From Butyricicoccus pullicaecorum (GTDB taxonomy: Bacteria; Bacillota; Clostridia; Oscillospirales; Butyricicoccaceae): a DNA stretch of 34,665 bases. The notes under the pieces are model-generated. The model ran no database searches, was not told the DNA's origin, and saw only the letters and a list, made by a program, of their open reading frames with translations. The translations under genes and the position numbers were made by a program. The DNA lies in NCBI GenBank assembly GCA_021531865.1, contig JAFBIW010000020.1:1-34665 (forward strand). The letters run 5' to 3'. Of this stretch, positions 1 to 6,450 are shown piece after piece; position 1 is the first letter of the stretch; each line of letters begins with the position of its first letter.

Positions 1-1716
1 CTTTCCGGCATTGATATTGCTTCCATCCTTGCAGATGACCTTGTATTCCTTGGAGTCAACCGTAGTACCGCTTTCATCTTCAACAATTACTTCCGGAATG
101 ATATCGGAACCCGTGTAAGTCTGGTCGGCAATGATGACGGGGGACACGAAATAGGTCTTATCTCCGATAGTTTTTTTCCACTTGGCGTAGAGGGTGATGT
201 TGTCTGTATACTCTGTAGCGCCAAGACTCGTCCCGGCGGACTGAGTCAGAGCCGCATCCTTGTACCAGCCACCAAAGGTATAGCCTGTACGGGAGGGATT
301 GACCAGTTCAGTCAGAGTGCCGTAGGTATGCGTTCTCGGAGCACTTTCACTATTGGTGCCGTCATTTAACTCATAGCTGATGGAATAATGTTTCGGTGTC
401 CACTGGGCATACAGGGTCAAATCTTTAGAGGTGGTAATTTCCGCGCCATCTTCGTACGCTGTTCCACTGCCATCTTCTGCAGTATTCCAACCGCTAAAAT
501 AGTATCCAGTACGAGTGAAGGTATTCTCCTTCAGCGCAGTTTCAATACCGGAAGGGACGACCTGCGTGGCAGTATCTGGTTCACCAGATCCATCATTAGC
601 ATTAAAAGTAATAGTCCTGGCAATTCCTGGCTTAACCTGATTGTTCTGTGCATCCAGATAACATATTGTGCCTTCCGGAACATCAGGTACCGCCACAAGA
701 CTTATCTTTGCAACATCAGAAGATAGGATTGTATAATCTTTTCCTATTGCATATATATCCCCTGAATTGTAATATTTGACATTTAAGCTATTCTTCAACT
801 CGGAAATTAAATTAAACGTACCAGATATATCACAATACACCTTTCTATTTCCGTCGCCTTCAAGTGTCGCGTAATTATTAGAAAATTTAACATCCCCAGA
901 AAGATTAAAGGTGATAACTCCAGTATTAACGGCTCCAAGGCTATTTGCATAACCCATTTCATTAAAATTATATCCGGAAGTATAAATCTGCTCGTTATCA
1001 TATATTTCTCCGCCATTGAAATTTACAACAGCAGAGCCTTTACCCCAAGAAGCAACTACGGGACCAAGTGCATTGGATCGAGTTGTTTCATACGTTTTAA
1101 CTGAGTTATTATGAATCTTCCCCTTATTCATAGTAAATGTTGAATTTTTATCTATACGAATTGCAGCTGCACTCTTTGCATGATTTCCACGTATTTCGCC
1201 ACCGTTTAGTACAAATGTCGCATTAGTCATAAAAATACCAGCAAGCGCATTAGCGTCCGAATAACCATTTTCAATAATTACATTATTTGCAATCACATTT
1301 GCAGGTACTTTCTCACTACCGGAAACGCATAACACACATACATTATGTCCTGAAGAACCCTTTGCATCAATTGTAAGGTTATTCATGGTAACATTAGAGG
1401 AAATTGTAAGTAAGTCTTTTCTGTTTCCAGTGTTCCCCCAATTATCGGACAAATCTCTTGTAATCTTGTGGTTATTGCCATCAATTATGCAATTTTTTCC
1501 TGCTTGGATGACAAGTGGTTGAGATAACTCTATATCTTCAGTTATCTGAATTACTGTCGGATTCTCCGCAGTACCCGTCGCACCATCAATAGCAGCAAGT
1601 AATTGCTCTTCTGTTGCAACCGAAATCGGTTCCGATCCTGCTTCCATCGCCGTGACAGGCAGCAAGCTCATCACCATGCGCAGTGATAACAATGTTGCCA
1701 ATATTCGTTTCTTCAT
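1..1716 (-). CDS. Secreted surface protein, beta-helix plus InlB-type repeats (5' part, runs off left edge)
   Basis: The frame is open from the ATG at 1716 to the window edge, giving 572 residues without the C-terminus. An AGAAGG ribosome site precedes the start. Residues 1 to about 25 form a Sec signal peptide beginning MKKRILATLLSL, with an unexpected Arg inside the hydrophobic core. Residues of about 35-270 contain repeated NGGEI-type rungs and evenly spaced Asn/Gly, as in right-handed beta-helix (pectin-lyase-like) surface proteins. From about residue 370 there are two InlB/Listeria-Bacteroides repeats, recognisable by GYYFSGWNTAEDGSG and GYTFGGWYKDAAL, each followed by LTLYAQW or ITLYAKW. 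By family this is a cell-wall-displayed protein; an SLH or other anchor would lie outside the window. The ligand is unknown. The sequence is AT-richer than the region to its right. Confidence 0.88.
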   Translation of the reverse strand, partial: MKKRILATLLSLRMVMSLLPVTAMEAGSEPISVATEEQLLAAIDGATGTAENPTVIQITEDIELSQPLVIQAGKNCIIDGNNHKITRDLSDNWGNTGNRKDLLTISSNVTMNNLTIDAKGSSGHNVCVLCVSGSEKVPANVIANNVIIENGYSDANALAGIFMTNATFVLNGGEIRGNHAKSAAAIRIDKNSTFTMNKGKIHNNSVKTYETTRSNALGPVVASWGKGSAVVNFNGGEIYDNEQIYTSGYNFNEMGYANSLGAVNTGVITFNLSGDVKFSNNYATLEGDGNRKVYCDISGTFNLISELKNSLNVKYYNSGDIYAIGKDYTILSSDVAKISLVAVPDVPEGTICYLDAQNNQVKPGIARTITFNANDGSGEPDTATQVVPSGIETALKENTFTRTGYYFSGWNTAEDGSGTAYEDGAEITTSKDLTLYAQWTPKHYSISYELNDGTNSESAPRTHTYGTLTELVNPSRTGYTFGGWYKDAALTQSAGTSLGATEYTDNITLYAKWKKTIGDKTYFVSPVIIADQTYTGSDIIPEVIVEDESGTTVDSKEYKVICKDGSNINAGK

Positions 1717-1827
1717 TCTGTTTTCCTTCTTACATTTTTCTATCTATCATAAACGCATTCAAACCAATCTGATGCGGTCATTTTCTACACGAAACAGGAC
1801 TTTTAAACAACAAAAACAGACCACACA

Positions 1828-1853
1828 GGCGGCGCGGCGCGTTCCGCGCCGCC
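1828..1853. promoter_or_regulatory. GC-rich perfect hairpin in the leader of the left surface protein
   Basis: GGCGGCGCGG at 1828-1837 pairs perfectly with CCGCGCCGCC at 1844-1853 around a 6-base loop. It sits in otherwise AT-rich DNA about 110 bases upstream of the ATG at 1716, inside the predicted transcript. It could be an RNA control or stability element. The minus-strand sequence after it has only scattered T, so it is not a clear terminator. Confidence 0.5.
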
Positions 1854-1904
1854 GCAAGGCGATCTGTCAATTCACAAAATCGTACAAATTTTCGGGTAGC
1901 ATAA

Positions 1905-1928
1905 AAAGACAGACTACTGTCTGTCTTT
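1905..1928 (-). promoter_or_regulatory. 24-bp palindrome at the predicted transcription start
   Basis: AAAGACAGAC (1905-1914) and GTCTGTCTTT (1919-1928) are a perfect 10-bp inverted repeat around TACT. On the minus strand the repeat is followed by TTTTT. It begins about 5 bases downstream of the predicted -10 box. It could be an operator at +1, a 5'-end RNA stem, or a promoter-proximal intrinsic terminator (attenuator). It also fills part of the 329-base gene-free stretch 1717-2045. Confidence 0.6.
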
Positions 1929-1932
1929 CGAT

Positions 1933-1962
1933 AGTTTAGGCCAACGATGACGCATTTGTCAA
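1933..1962 (-). promoter_or_regulatory. Sigma-A type promoter of the left surface protein
   Basis: On the minus strand TTGACA (1957-1962) is followed after 18 bases by TAAACT (1933-1938). Transcription would start near 1926, inside the palindrome at 1905-1928, and run about 210 bases before the ATG at 1716. Confidence 0.6.
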
Positions 1963-2045
1963 GCCTTCTTTTCCTTGATTTTTCAATCTCTCATGTACTT
2001 TTATATATTCAGTTATATCATACCACACGCTTCGACATTTGACAA

Positions 2046-3170
2046 GGGCGGCCGCGAAAATGTTTCCTATTTTTTCATGAGACCGTTAAGGATGTCACCC
2101 GGCTCAACCGCCGCAAGGACGCCGTCTATGCCGCGCTGATGTGCCGGCTTGAGGACTGCGGCATCCAGCTCGTCAACTTCCAGAAGCTGGGCGGCCGGGA
2201 GAGCGCGGAGCTGGAACGCTATTTTGACGACGAGATCGCCCCGCTGATCTCGCCCACCATGGTCAGCCGGCGGCAGCCCTTCCCCTTCCTGCAAAACAAG
2301 GAGATTTACGCCGTGGGCGTTCTGACCGGCAAAAGCGGCCGGGAAAAGCTGGGCATCATCCCCTGCGGCACCGGCGTCATCCCCCGGCTGATCAGCGTGC
2401 CCGGGCATCCGGGCTCCTACATGCTGTCCGAAGAGCTGATTCTGCACTTTCTTCCCAAGGTGTTCAGCGGACACCGGGTCGTGGCCAAGTCCCTCATCGA
2501 AGCGGCCGAAAACGGCAAAAGCGTGCTCGTGCTGGTCGAGCTGAAGGCGCGCTTTGACGAGGAAAACAACATCGAATGGTCGCGCCGTCTGGAGGAGGCC
2601 GCCTGCGGCTTCTGCGGCGCGACCTGCGACGTTGCGGCAGCGGACGGTCTGTTCGTCGACGTGGGCGGCGCGAGCACCGAGCTGGTCGCCTTTGCAAACC
2701 GCCAGATCGAGCAGGCCGACAGCGTGCCGGTCGGTTCGCTGAAGCTCTACCGCGACTGCGTCAAGAAGATCCTGCCGGGAAAGTCGTCCTGCCGCCGCCT
2801 TTCGGAGACCATCGAAACCGCTTTTGACCGTCCTGCATTGCAGACGATCCCCAATCGGCCGCACATGGTCTGTGTGGGCGGCACGGCACGCGCTGCTCTG
2901 CGGCTATGCCGGAAGCTCTGCGGTCTGCCTGATGACTGCCGCACCTTCACACGGGCGCAGCTCGACGCGCTTGCCCATGAGCTTTGCGGAAACAGCCGGG
3001 ACAGCGCCGACCTGATCCTGCGCTATGCGCCCGAGCGCATCCATACGCTGATCCCCGGCGTCATGGTCTTACAATACCTGACCGGCCGCTTTGACACGGC
3101 GGAGATCACAGTCAGCCATTGCGGCGTCCGCGAGGGCTATCTCCGTCGAACCATCCAGCCCGGCCTGTGA
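2046..3170 (+). pseudogene. Collapsed polyphosphate kinase / exopolyphosphatase (ppk1-ppx) fusion remnant
   Basis: The open frame begins after a TGA at 2040 and has a possible ATG at 2139. Residues matching PPK1 start abruptly near 2079 and include [15 protein letters not shown] and PRLISVPG; about the first 100 residues of PPK1 are missing. Near 2490-2500 the frame jumps from the PPK1 middle domain (VAKSLI) to a much later PPK1 segment ([23 protein letters not shown]). Near 2590-2612 it jumps again, from PPK1 RLEEA into the second half of a Ppx/GppA phosphatase, with [18 protein letters not shown] and the terminal GVREGYL. All parts remain in one frame. The catalytic histidine region of PPK1 and the N-terminal Ppx half are absent, so neither enzyme should work. 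In many bacteria ppk1 and ppx are neighbours making and degrading polyphosphate. The left edge coincides with a sharp rise in GC content. Confidence 0.8.
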
Positions 3171-3205
3171 CCGGCTGTTTTTCCGGCCGGCCTGCTGAAA
3201 AACGA

Positions 3206-3234
3206 TTGACATTTTCGGATTTGTGTCATACAAT
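3206..3234 (+). promoter_or_regulatory. Consensus promoter of arsR
   Basis: TTGACA (3206-3211), a 17-base spacer and TACAAT (3229-3234) stand 32 bases upstream of the arsR-family start codon. The operator palindrome follows immediately. Confidence 0.8.
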
Positions 3235-3235
3235 G

Positions 3236-3253
3236 AATCAATAAAATTTGATT
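3236..3253 (+). promoter_or_regulatory. ArsR-type operator palindrome
   Basis: AATCAA-TAAAAT-TTGATT is a perfect 6+6 inverted repeat directly downstream of the -10 box. It resembles the ATCAA(n6-8)TTGAT operators of ArsR/SmtB repressors, which implies autorepression of the gene at 3266. Confidence 0.75.
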
Positions 3254-3265
3254 TGAGGTGGACAC

Positions 3266-3583
3266 ATGGAGACGGTATATGCGGAACGGGCGCGGGTATT
3301 CAAGGCCCTCTGCGACGCACGGCGGCAGCGCATTCTGGAGCTGCTGCACGGCGGCGAGAAATGCGCCTGCGTGCTCATCGACGAAATGAGCATGCCCCAG
3401 TCCTCACTCTCCTACCATATGAAGATCTTATGCGATTCGGGCATCGTCGTCAGCCGCGAGGAAGGCAAGTGGACGTATTACCGGATCAGCAGACAGGGCA
3501 GCGAACAGGCGATCGCGCTGCTGCGGGAGATCACCGCGGCTACGCCGGACGACGCGGACGGCGCACCGCGTACCACGTGCTGA
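3266..3583 (+). CDS. ArsR/SmtB-family metalloregulator (solitary)
   Basis: This is a 105-residue winged-helix repressor, typical in length for the ArsR family. The helix-turn-helix covers roughly residues 38-60 (SMPQSSLSYHMKILCDSGIV), followed by the wing (GKWTYYRIS). Cys33 and Cys35 (KCACVL) lie where arsenite-sensing ArsR proteins carry their ELCVCDL thiolate motif, so soft-metal or arsenite sensing is plausible but inferred. A GAGGTGG ribosome site stands 5-6 bases before the ATG. Promoter and operator are directly upstream. The downstream repeat (3579) and terminator (3701) show that the gene is monocistronic. No arsenic efflux or reductase gene is nearby, so its regulon must lie elsewhere or it only represses itself. 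Confidence 0.92.
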   Translation: METVYAERARVFKALCDARRQRILELLHGGEKCACVLIDEMSMPQSSLSYHMKILCDSGIVVSREEGKWTYYRISRQGSEQAIALLREITAATPDDADGAPRTTC

Positions 3584-3673
3584 GCACGGGACGATCTCCG
3601 CTGAGCACGGAACACTGCGTGCTGAGCACGGCGATGTCATGCGCTGAGCACGGCGCGTGTTTGCTGAGCACCG
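3579..3673. repeat. Five GCTGAGCACGG repeats at about 21-bp period
   Basis: Copies start at 3579, 3600, 3621, 3643 and 3663, with spacings of 21, 21, 22 and 20. The core GCTGAGCAC is conserved in all five while the intervening 9-11 bases vary. Copies 1 and 3 extend to the perfect palindrome GTGCTGAGCAC. The first copy contains the arsR stop codon. Conserved cores with variable spacers at two helical turns look more like a protein-binding array than a slipped minisatellite. Function unknown. Confidence 0.8.
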
Positions 3674-3700
3674 TATCAAATCACCCACATGAAACGGAAC

Positions 3701-3732
3701 GCCGCACCTTGCAAGCAAGGCGCGGCATTTTT
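3701..3732 (+). terminator. Intrinsic terminator after arsR
   Basis: GCCGCaCCTTGC pairs with GCAAGGcGCGGC (one mismatch) and is followed by ATTTTT. It closes the arsR transcript just before the convergent gene ending at 3745. Confidence 0.75.
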
Positions 3733-3744
3733 CGATGCAGCATA

Positions 3745-4476
3745 TCAAACAAATCCGCCGTCCGGGTGCTTACGCAGCCAGATCGCGGCCATACGGAGGA
3801 AATCCGAGGTCGAGGGACGGGCTTCGGACGCGCCGGTCTCGGCGCAGAAGCGCCGCCACGCGCCGTCGTTGTCAGCCTCCCACGCCCGCGCCAGCGCGTA
3901 GCGCATCCCGCTTTCGACCGCGGCCGGACGCACGCCCATCTGCCGCGCGATTTTGGGATAAAGATCCTTGGTGATGCGCAGAGGTTCGTCCGGGTCGAGC
4001 ATGACCCCGCGAGCACCCACGAACAGGTAGAGCATGCCATCCAGCTTGGGCGGAACATGCAGGCCGATCAGCATCCGGCGCACCGCGCTGTCCGGGTCAG
4101 CGCCCAGACGGGGATAGACGGCGGGCAGCAGGTCGAGCGCCCGGCAGACCGTTTCGACCGAAACAGGCTTCCGCAGTGCACAGGCCACGCCCTGCTCCTG
4201 CAGCGAGCGGTCGATGACGGAGGAGTACAGCGCGGTCACGACCAGCACGCGCACCCGGAATCCCTCCGCCGCAATCGCAGCAATCAGCGCCAGACCGTCG
4301 CCCGTTTGCAGCTCGAGATCGACGATCATGTCGGTCACCCGCCCGCGCCGCAGGATTTCCAGCGCACGGCTCATGTCGCCCGTCACCGCAGGCTCGGGAT
4401 AGCCCGCCCGCTTGAGTGCGGCCGCCAGACCGCGCGCAAAATCGGTCTCGGCCGATGCAATCAAAATCCGCTGCAT
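3745..4476 (-). CDS. Spo0A-like response regulator with degenerate receiver
   Basis: The protein has 243 residues when started at the ATG at 4476; an upstream in-frame start at 4572 would add 32 residues unlike the family. The N-terminal half is a CheY-like receiver. It keeps the phospho-acceptor Asp (VDLELQTGDGL), the Thr (VVTALYS) and the Lys (LRKPVS), but the usual acidic Asp-Asp pair after strand 1 is replaced (ILIASAETDF). The C-terminal half, from about residue 130, matches the Spo0A DNA-binding domain: VPPKLDGMLYLFVGA, ITKDLYPKIARQM, AVESGMRYALARAW and RPSTSDFLRMAA. Spo0A family members bind TGTCGAA boxes and control sporulation entry. With no metal-binding acid pair this copy may be phosphorylation-independent or a paralogue. 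The GC-rich start region has AGGAG only 1 base from the ATG and GGGGGG about 10 bases away. It is divergent from the DUF134-NifX gene. Confidence 0.85.
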   Translation of the reverse strand: MQRILIASAETDFARGLAAALKRAGYPEPAVTGDMSRALEILRRGRVTDMIVDLELQTGDGLALIAAIAAEGFRVRVLVVTALYSSVIDRSLQEQGVACALRKPVSVETVCRALDLLPAVYPRLGADPDSAVRRMLIGLHVPPKLDGMLYLFVGARGVMLDPDEPLRITKDLYPKIARQMGVRPAAVESGMRYALARAWEADNDGAWRRFCAETGASEARPSTSDFLRMAAIWLRKHPDGGFV

Positions 4477-4534
4477 GCTCCTGTTTCCCCCCTTTGCGGC
4501 CCGATTTCTGTCAAATTCTGACGATTCTTTTTCT

Positions 4535-4563
4535 ATTGTATCACGAAACAGAAGCTGCGGACA
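4535..4563 (-). promoter_or_regulatory. Possible promoter of the Spo0A-like gene
   Basis: The minus strand shows TACAAT (plus 4535-4540) with a poor -35 (TGTCCG) 17 bases upstream. A second -10-like TATAAT lies at 4596-4601. The same GTGATACAAT decamer occurs upstream of the YolD-like gene (near 6649-6658). Confidence 0.3.
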
Positions 4564-4694
4564 GGAAATCATACATAAAAATTCGTGAATCCGGGATTAT
4601 AAACAAATATAAGCCGTAAAATCTGTACGCTTTCACCGAATGCATTCAAGCAACGTATGGAACGACTGTTTTTCTCTTCTCAGCGGAAATGATA

Positions 4695-4723
4695 TTGACA
4701 TATGTCCAAAACAAGCCTATAAT
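4695..4723 (+). promoter_or_regulatory. Perfect consensus promoter with embedded palindrome
   Basis: TTGACA (4695-4700), exactly 17 bases, then TATAAT (4718-4723). The palindrome GACATATGTC (4697-4706) overlaps the -35 box. This suggests a strong promoter held by a repressor, perhaps the DUF134 product itself (inference). Confidence 0.8.
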
Positions 4724-4752
4724 CATTCCAGATACAGATGGGAGGAATCGCC

Positions 4753-5526
4753 ATGCCAAGACCGACAAAATGCCGAAAAGTATGCCATTTCCCCCAAAAT
4801 CTCGAATTTGCGCCGGTGGATGGGTCGGATCAGCCGCCTGTTGTCCTCACGGTCGATGAATACGAGACCATCCGCCTGATCGACCGGGAGGGCATGTCGC
4901 AGGAGCAGTGCAGCGAATTCATGCAGATCGCCCGGACGACTGTGCAGCGGATCTACGGAAGCGCCCGCAAAAAACTCGCCGACGTTCTGGTGGACGGGCG
5001 GCCGCTCCGCGTCGCGGGCGGGGATTTCTGGCTGTGCGACGGCCAAAACACCCGCTGTGAACACGCCTGTTTCAAACGGCAGCTTCATCAGCAATATCAA
5101 AAACCCAAAGGAGAACATGTCATGAGAATTGCAGTCACCTATGAAAACGGCCAGATCTTCCAGCATTTCGGCCATACGGAGCAGTTTAAGCTCTATGATG
5201 TGACCGACGGCAAGATCACTTCTTCCGAGGTCGTCAATACCAACGGCAGCGGTCACGGCGCGCTGGCCGGCGTGCTGGGCGCCCTGCACGTGGACGCGCT
5301 GATCTGCGGCGGCATCGGCAGCGGCGCACAGATGGCGCTGGCGGCGGCAGGGATCGATCTCTACGGCGGCGCGTCCGGCGACGCCGATCAGGCGGTCGAG
5401 GCCCTGCTCGCAGGCAATCTGACCTACAATCCGAACGTGCAGTGCAGCCACCACGAGCACGCGCACGGCGAGGGCCATACCTGCGGTGACCACGGCTGCG
5501 GCTCGCACACCTGCGGTTCGCACTGA
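4753..5526 (+). CDS. DUF134 / NifX-NifB fusion protein with His-Cys-rich tail
   Basis: This protein has 257 residues. GGGAGG stands 6 bases before the ATG at 4753, which gives the MPRPTKCRKV start typical of DUF134; an ATG at 4738 precedes the ribosome site and is unlikely. Residues 1 to about 100 are DUF134 with a helix-turn-helix (MSQEQCSEFMQIARTTVQRI) and the cysteines C7, C11, C95, C102 and C106. Residues 124-222 are a dinitrogenase iron-molybdenum cofactor domain (MRIAVTYENGQIFQHFG, GGIGSGAQMAL), a fold found in NifX, NifY, NifB and Fe-S cluster carriers. Residues 231-257 form a His/Cys-rich tail (SHHEHAHGEGHTCGDHGCG), probably metal-binding. No nitrogenase genes are present, so a metal or Fe-S handling or sensing role is likelier than nitrogen fixation. 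Superoxide reductase follows after 71 bases. Confidence 0.88.
   Translation: MPRPTKCRKVCHFPQNLEFAPVDGSDQPPVVLTVDEYETIRLIDREGMSQEQCSEFMQIARTTVQRIYGSARKKLADVLVDGRPLRVAGGDFWLCDGQNTRCEHACFKRQLHQQYQKPKGEHVMRIAVTYENGQIFQHFGHTEQFKLYDVTDGKITSSEVVNTNGSGHGALAGVLGALHVDALICGGIGSGAQMALAAAGIDLYGGASGDADQAVEALLAGNLTYNPNVQCSHHEHAHGEGHTCGDHGCGSHTCGSH
5107..5124 (+). promoter_or_regulatory. Internal ribosome site and start for a free NifX domain
   Basis: AAAGGAG at 5107-5113 stands 8 bases before an in-frame ATG at 5122, exactly where the NifX domain begins. It may be the relic of a separate gene start or an active start giving a 134-residue NifX-only product beside the full fusion. Confidence 0.5.
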
Positions 5527-5597
5527 TTTCCCACGGTTTTCACGCAAAATTCCGCTATCTCCACACATTACGTGTGATTTTTAAGGAGGAAACACAT

Positions 5598-5978
5598 ATG
5601 AAACCGAAGTTTTATATCTGCCGCCACTGCGGCAACCTGATCGGCATGGTACAGGACGCCGGTGTTCCGGTCGTCTGCTGCGGTCAGAAGATGGAGGAGC
5701 TGGTGCCGAACACGGTCGAGGCCAGCGGCGAAAAGCACCTGCCCGTCATCAAGGTTGAGGGCGATCTCGTTCACGTCAGCGTGGGCGCGGCTGCGCATCC
5801 GATGCTCGACGAGCACCACATCGCATGGGTCTACCTGCAGACCGCACAGGGCGGCCAGCGCAAGGCGCTCAACCCGGGCGATGCACCCGCCGTTTCCTTC
5901 CAGCTCTGCGGCGGCGACAAGCCGGTCGCGGTCTACGCCTACTGCAACCTCCACGGTCTCTGGATGACCGCGCTGTAA
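5598..5978 (+). CDS. dfx: Desulfoferrodoxin (superoxide reductase)
   Basis: The protein has 126 residues and starts at the ATG at 5598, 8 bases after AAGGAGG. It reduces superoxide to hydrogen peroxide without releasing oxygen, a cytoplasmic defence of anaerobes. The N-terminal desulforedoxin centre has CRHCG at residues 8-12 and a CC pair near residues 29-30, the four cysteines of Fe centre I. The neelaredoxin domain has the catalytic Glu-Lys-His (GEKHLPVI), HPMLDEHHIAW and the C-terminal CNLHGLW, supplying the four His and one Cys of Fe centre II. This is the full-length two-iron class. A small CACAC/GTGTG dyad (5562-5576) precedes the ribosome site. It is probably cotranscribed with the DUF134-NifX gene, as no strong promoter lies in the 71-base gap. 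Confidence 0.96.
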   Translation: MKPKFYICRHCGNLIGMVQDAGVPVVCCGQKMEELVPNTVEASGEKHLPVIKVEGDLVHVSVGAAAHPMLDEHHIAWVYLQTAQGGQRKALNPGDAPAVSFQLCGGDKPVAVYAYCNLHGLWMTAL

Positions 5979-5987
5979 GCTGTTTTC

Positions 5988-6022
5988 AAAAAGCCCGATC
6001 CGGTATGCGGATCGGGCTTTTT
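5988..6022. terminator. Bidirectional intrinsic terminator
   Basis: AAAAAGCCCGATCC (5988-6001) pairs perfectly with GGATCGGGCTTTTT (6009-6022) around a 7-base loop, with a T-run on either strand. It serves dfx from the left and the YolD-like gene from the right. Confidence 0.92.
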
Positions 6023-6036
6023 GTGCAAAATTTGTT

Positions 6037-6450
6037 CTATTCAGATTCGGTTTTCCATGTGACCTCGAGCACGTCGTCGATCGGAATCTTCCGGCCGTCC
6101 TGCATGACAATCACCCGCGCATAGGCATCGAGCTTCCGCACCGTGCCGACCGCGTCCACATACGACCCGCCGGATTTGTACGCATCCGGCAGGAAATAGG
6201 TGATCGCGACGGGCGGCGCGTCCGGAAGCCGGTCGGCCAGCTCACGCAGCCGGTCGCTGATCTCCAGCTTCATCGCATCGTCCAGCTCGATTTTTTCATC
6301 TGTCAGGCGGGCTGTTTCCCGGATAGCGGCGGCGTGCCCGGTCAGCGCCGCGAACGGCGCAAACTGCGCGGCACGTTTCTCCATCGGCATCGGCGGATGC
6401 TTTTTGGAAACATAGTGGGGCAGGCCGATGATCGCGTCATATTTTCCCAT
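6037..6450 (-). CDS. YolD-like family protein
   Basis: The protein has 137 residues from the ATG at 6450, preceded by AGGAGCGAAC. The start MGKYDAIIGLPHYVSKKHPP, followed by ME-RAAQFAPFAALTGH and AIRETARLT, is characteristic of YolD-like proteins, and the C-terminal half has a small beta domain ending VLEVTWKTE. In Firmicutes these proteins usually sit next to a Y-family DNA polymerase (UvrX/DinB type) and are thought to be linked to UV-damage tolerance; their biochemical role is not established. No polymerase gene is adjacent here: upstream is a gene-free stretch and the Cas3 remnant. The likely -10 (TACAAT, plus 6649-6654) lies about 200 bases upstream. Confidence 0.85.
   Translation of the reverse strand: MGKYDAIIGLPHYVSKKHPPMPMEKRAAQFAPFAALTGHAAAIRETARLTDEKIELDDAMKLEISDRLRELADRLPDAPPVAITYFLPDAYKSGGSYVDAVGTVRKLDAYARVIVMQDGRKIPIDDVLEVTWKTESE

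Noticed and set aside
1652-1939. 95-codon plus-strand ORF over the left gene's leader
   Set aside because: It is antisense to the signal peptide and reads through the palindrome and promoter, with no similarity or ribosome site.
3579-3673. CRISPR array
   Set aside because: The repeat core is only about 11 bp with 9-11 bp spacers, far shorter than CRISPR units, and no cas gene or leader accompanies it; the Cas3 scrap is 3 kb away.
3223-4521. A 432-codon plus-strand frame across arsR, the repeats and the Spo0A-like gene
   Set aside because: It is antisense to a well-supported Spo0A-type protein, passes out of frame through arsR, and has no domain or ribosome site.
5562-5580. CACAC-ATTAC-GTGTG followed by ATTTTT before dfx as a terminator
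   Set aside because: A 5-bp stem is too weak for a terminator; it might at most tune access to the dfx ribosome site.
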